Under the pieces are notes generated by a model. The model saw only the letters and a list, made by a program, of their open reading frames with translations. It had not been told where the DNA came from and did not search any database. Made by a program: the position numbers and the translations under genes. Below, one piece after another: positions 4,471 to 5,750 of a stretch of DNA of 5,750 nucleotides. The DNA comes from Candidatus Poseidoniales archaeon. Its GTDB lineage: Archaea > Thermoplasmatota > Poseidoniia > Poseidoniales > Poseidoniaceae. Numbering within the stretch: position 1 is the stretch's first letter; every line of letters begins with the position of its first letter. The stretch spans positions 1-5,750 of the forward strand of contig QQSA01000076.1 in assembly GCA_003602535.1 (NCBI GenBank), read 5' to 3'.

Positions 4471-5750
4471 ATGGAACGTATGGCGATTTGGCAGATTGCT
4501 CTGCGTCGCCTAGAAATGCCAGCATCTCGTTTTCTTTTATACTTCATAATGCCTGCAGCAATAGCAGGTCTGTTAACGGCTTTACTAGTTATATGGTTGA
4601 CAGGTGGTTTTTCTGAAGGCGGTCTATTCGCTGGTTTTACAGGAATACTTCTTCTGATTTTGTTACCAGTTTTGTCTGGTGGAGCAGCGATTTATTTCCC
4701 GGTTCTTGAAGTAAATCAATCAGCAATAAAAATCGAGAAAGAAATGCACATGTTCATTACACGCATGGGTATTTTATCCCTTGGAGAAGTAGGTGCTGAC
4801 ACAATATTTGATATCTTGAAACAGATGAAAGATTATGGTGAATTAGCTCAAGAAGTTCAGAGAATTGAAACACTTGTCGACAAATGGCATACCTCTTTAC
4901 CTGAAGCTGCGAGAATTGTAGCAAAACAATCCCCTTCTCCATTATGGTCCGATTTCCTTGATCGGATGGCATTCTCTATTGAAGCAGGTCAACCAATTGA
5001 CGCCTTCATGCGTGCAGAGCAAGAAACTGTTGCTGAACAATACAACACTCTCTATGATACCAGATTAGAGAGTGTAGATACGCTGAAGGAAATTTACGTA
5101 TCTCTTGTTTCTGCTGGATTATTCGGTTTAGTCGTAGCAGGTATTCATCTTGTTTTGTTTGAAATCGGTAATGGTGGCAGTGAAACTCCTATCGATATAG
5201 CAACTAGACTTCGATGGTTACTTCTTGCAGGATTTTTGTTTGTAGTGATTCAAGTTGGAGCCTTATTTGCGTTTAGAGCAACAATTCCTGATGATCAGAC
5301 ATTTGCCCGAGACGAGTTCACTACCCCATTCCGCATACTGTTTAAGCAGACTTGGTTAGGTGCAGGCATAGTTAGTATAATCTTGCTAATCTTTACCATA
5401 TTGGTGATAATCACATATTGGGAAGGGCTGACAGTTAGTTGGGATAAATATGGACTAATCCTCCTCGCAGTTCCACTTACACCATTACTAATCCCTTCAA
5501 TTCTTGTTCAACGTGAGGAGAAGAATGTATTGCGAAGAGATGAAGCATATCCTGATTTCATTAGGGCATTGGGTGGTACTGCTCAGGCTAGAAGTGCTGA
5601 ACCAAGTGCAACTATCAGAGCACTAAGAGGAATCGATTTCGGGACATTAGACCAATCTATTGACCGTTTAGAAAAGCGCTTGTCAACTCGTATCGACAGT
5701 GAAAGAGCTTGGGATTATTTCGCTGCAGATACTAATTCCGCAGTAATTGC
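4471..5750 (+). CDS. arlJ: Archaellum platform membrane protein ArlJ, 3' end missing
   Basis: ArlJ (FlaJ) is the polytopic membrane platform on which ArlI acts and from which the filament is built. It is homologous to TadB/TadC and GspF/PilC proteins. I translated the frame by hand from the ATG at 4471: 426 codons without a stop, running off the window, where the family usually has about 550-580 residues. Hydrophobic segments lie at about residues 21-43, 53-79, 208-230, 248-270, 297-317 and 327-345. A first T2SS-F domain covers about 90-210 (MHMFITRMGILSLGE, then WSDFLDRMAFSIEAGQPIDAF and YDTRLESVDTLKEIYVSLV). The second begins at about 355 with YPDFIRALGGTAQARS (360-375), then EPSATIRALRGIDFGTLDQ and STRIDSERAWDYF. 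These are strong ArlJ signatures. The arginine-rich, acidic loops are the expected contacts with ArlI. Truncation is an edge effect of the window, not a frameshift. Confidence 0.95.
   Translation, partial: MERMAIWQIALRRLEMPASRFLLYFIMPAAIAGLLTALLVIWLTGGFSEGGLFAGFTGILLLILLPVLSGGAAIYFPVLEVNQSAIKIEKEMHMFITRMGILSLGEVGADTIFDILKQMKDYGELAQEVQRIETLVDKWHTSLPEAARIVAKQSPSPLWSDFLDRMAFSIEAGQPIDAFMRAEQETVAEQYNTLYDTRLESVDTLKEIYVSLVSAGLFGLVVAGIHLVLFEIGNGGSETPIDIATRLRWLLLAGFLFVVIQVGALFAFRATIPDDQTFARDEFTTPFRILFKQTWLGAGIVSIILLIFTILVIITYWEGLTVSWDKYGLILLAVPLTPLLIPSILVQREEKNVLRRDEAYPDFIRALGGTAQARSAEPSATIRALRGIDFGTLDQSIDRLEKRLSTRIDSERAWDYFAADTNSAVI

Noticed and set aside
5690..5750. Possible broken or truncated arlJ
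   Set aside because: The frame is open with strong family signatures right to the last base, so the missing C-terminal part is a window-edge effect, not a pseudogene.

Overview
The window is an internal segment of an archaeal archaellum (archaeal flagellum) motor operon. All genes lie on the + strand, and the order is arlC/D/E-like, arlF, arlG, arlH, arlI, arlJ (older names flaCDE, flaF, flaG, flaH, flaI, flaJ). This is the conserved euryarchaeal order. ArlI (571 aa) has intact Walker A, Asp-box, Walker B and His-box motifs, and ArlH and ArlJ are also unmistakable, so the locus assignment is firm. The arlJ gene is cut by the right edge after 426 codons. Archaellin genes (arlA/arlB) and the prepilin peptidase are not in the window.

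The organism is an archaeon, since archaella are restricted to Archaea. The gene order and the strong GAGGTGA-type ribosome binding sites fit a euryarchaeon. Moderate G+C, acidic proteins and divergent ArlC/D/E, ArlF and ArlG sequences suggest a planktonic marine lineage such as Poseidoniales (Marine Group II). That placement is inference from general likeness, not from a marker gene.

Layout: positions 1-37 are the tail of an upstream region plus the leader of gene 1. A divergent cytosolic ArlC/D/E-like protein (38-868) is followed by the two membrane-anchored stator-type proteins ArlF (870-1526) and ArlG (1536-2030). The RecA/KaiC-like ATPase ArlH (2023-2739), the secretion/rotation ATPase ArlI (2739-4454) and the polytopic platform ArlJ (4471 to the edge) come next. 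Junctions range from an 8-base overlap to a 16-base gap, and each start has a Shine-Dalgarno-like sequence, usually inside the end of the preceding gene. One polycistronic, translationally coupled mRNA is therefore likely. No promoter, terminator, RNA gene, mobile element or CRISPR array was seen, and no gene-free stretch exceeds 40 bases.

From family knowledge, ArlI powers assembly and rotation on the ArlJ platform. ArlH binds ArlI and regulates it. ArlC/D/E forms the cytosolic ring that links the motor to chemotaxis, and ArlF/ArlG form the stator element outside the membrane. The most unusual feature is in ArlF. Its beta-sandwich is interrupted by about 80 residues that form two tandem copies of a glycine/tyrosine-centred repeat (PGTGY and HGSSY), of a type I associate with viral and surface fibre proteins. 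This makes ArlF much longer than usual and may reflect a different cell-envelope anchor.
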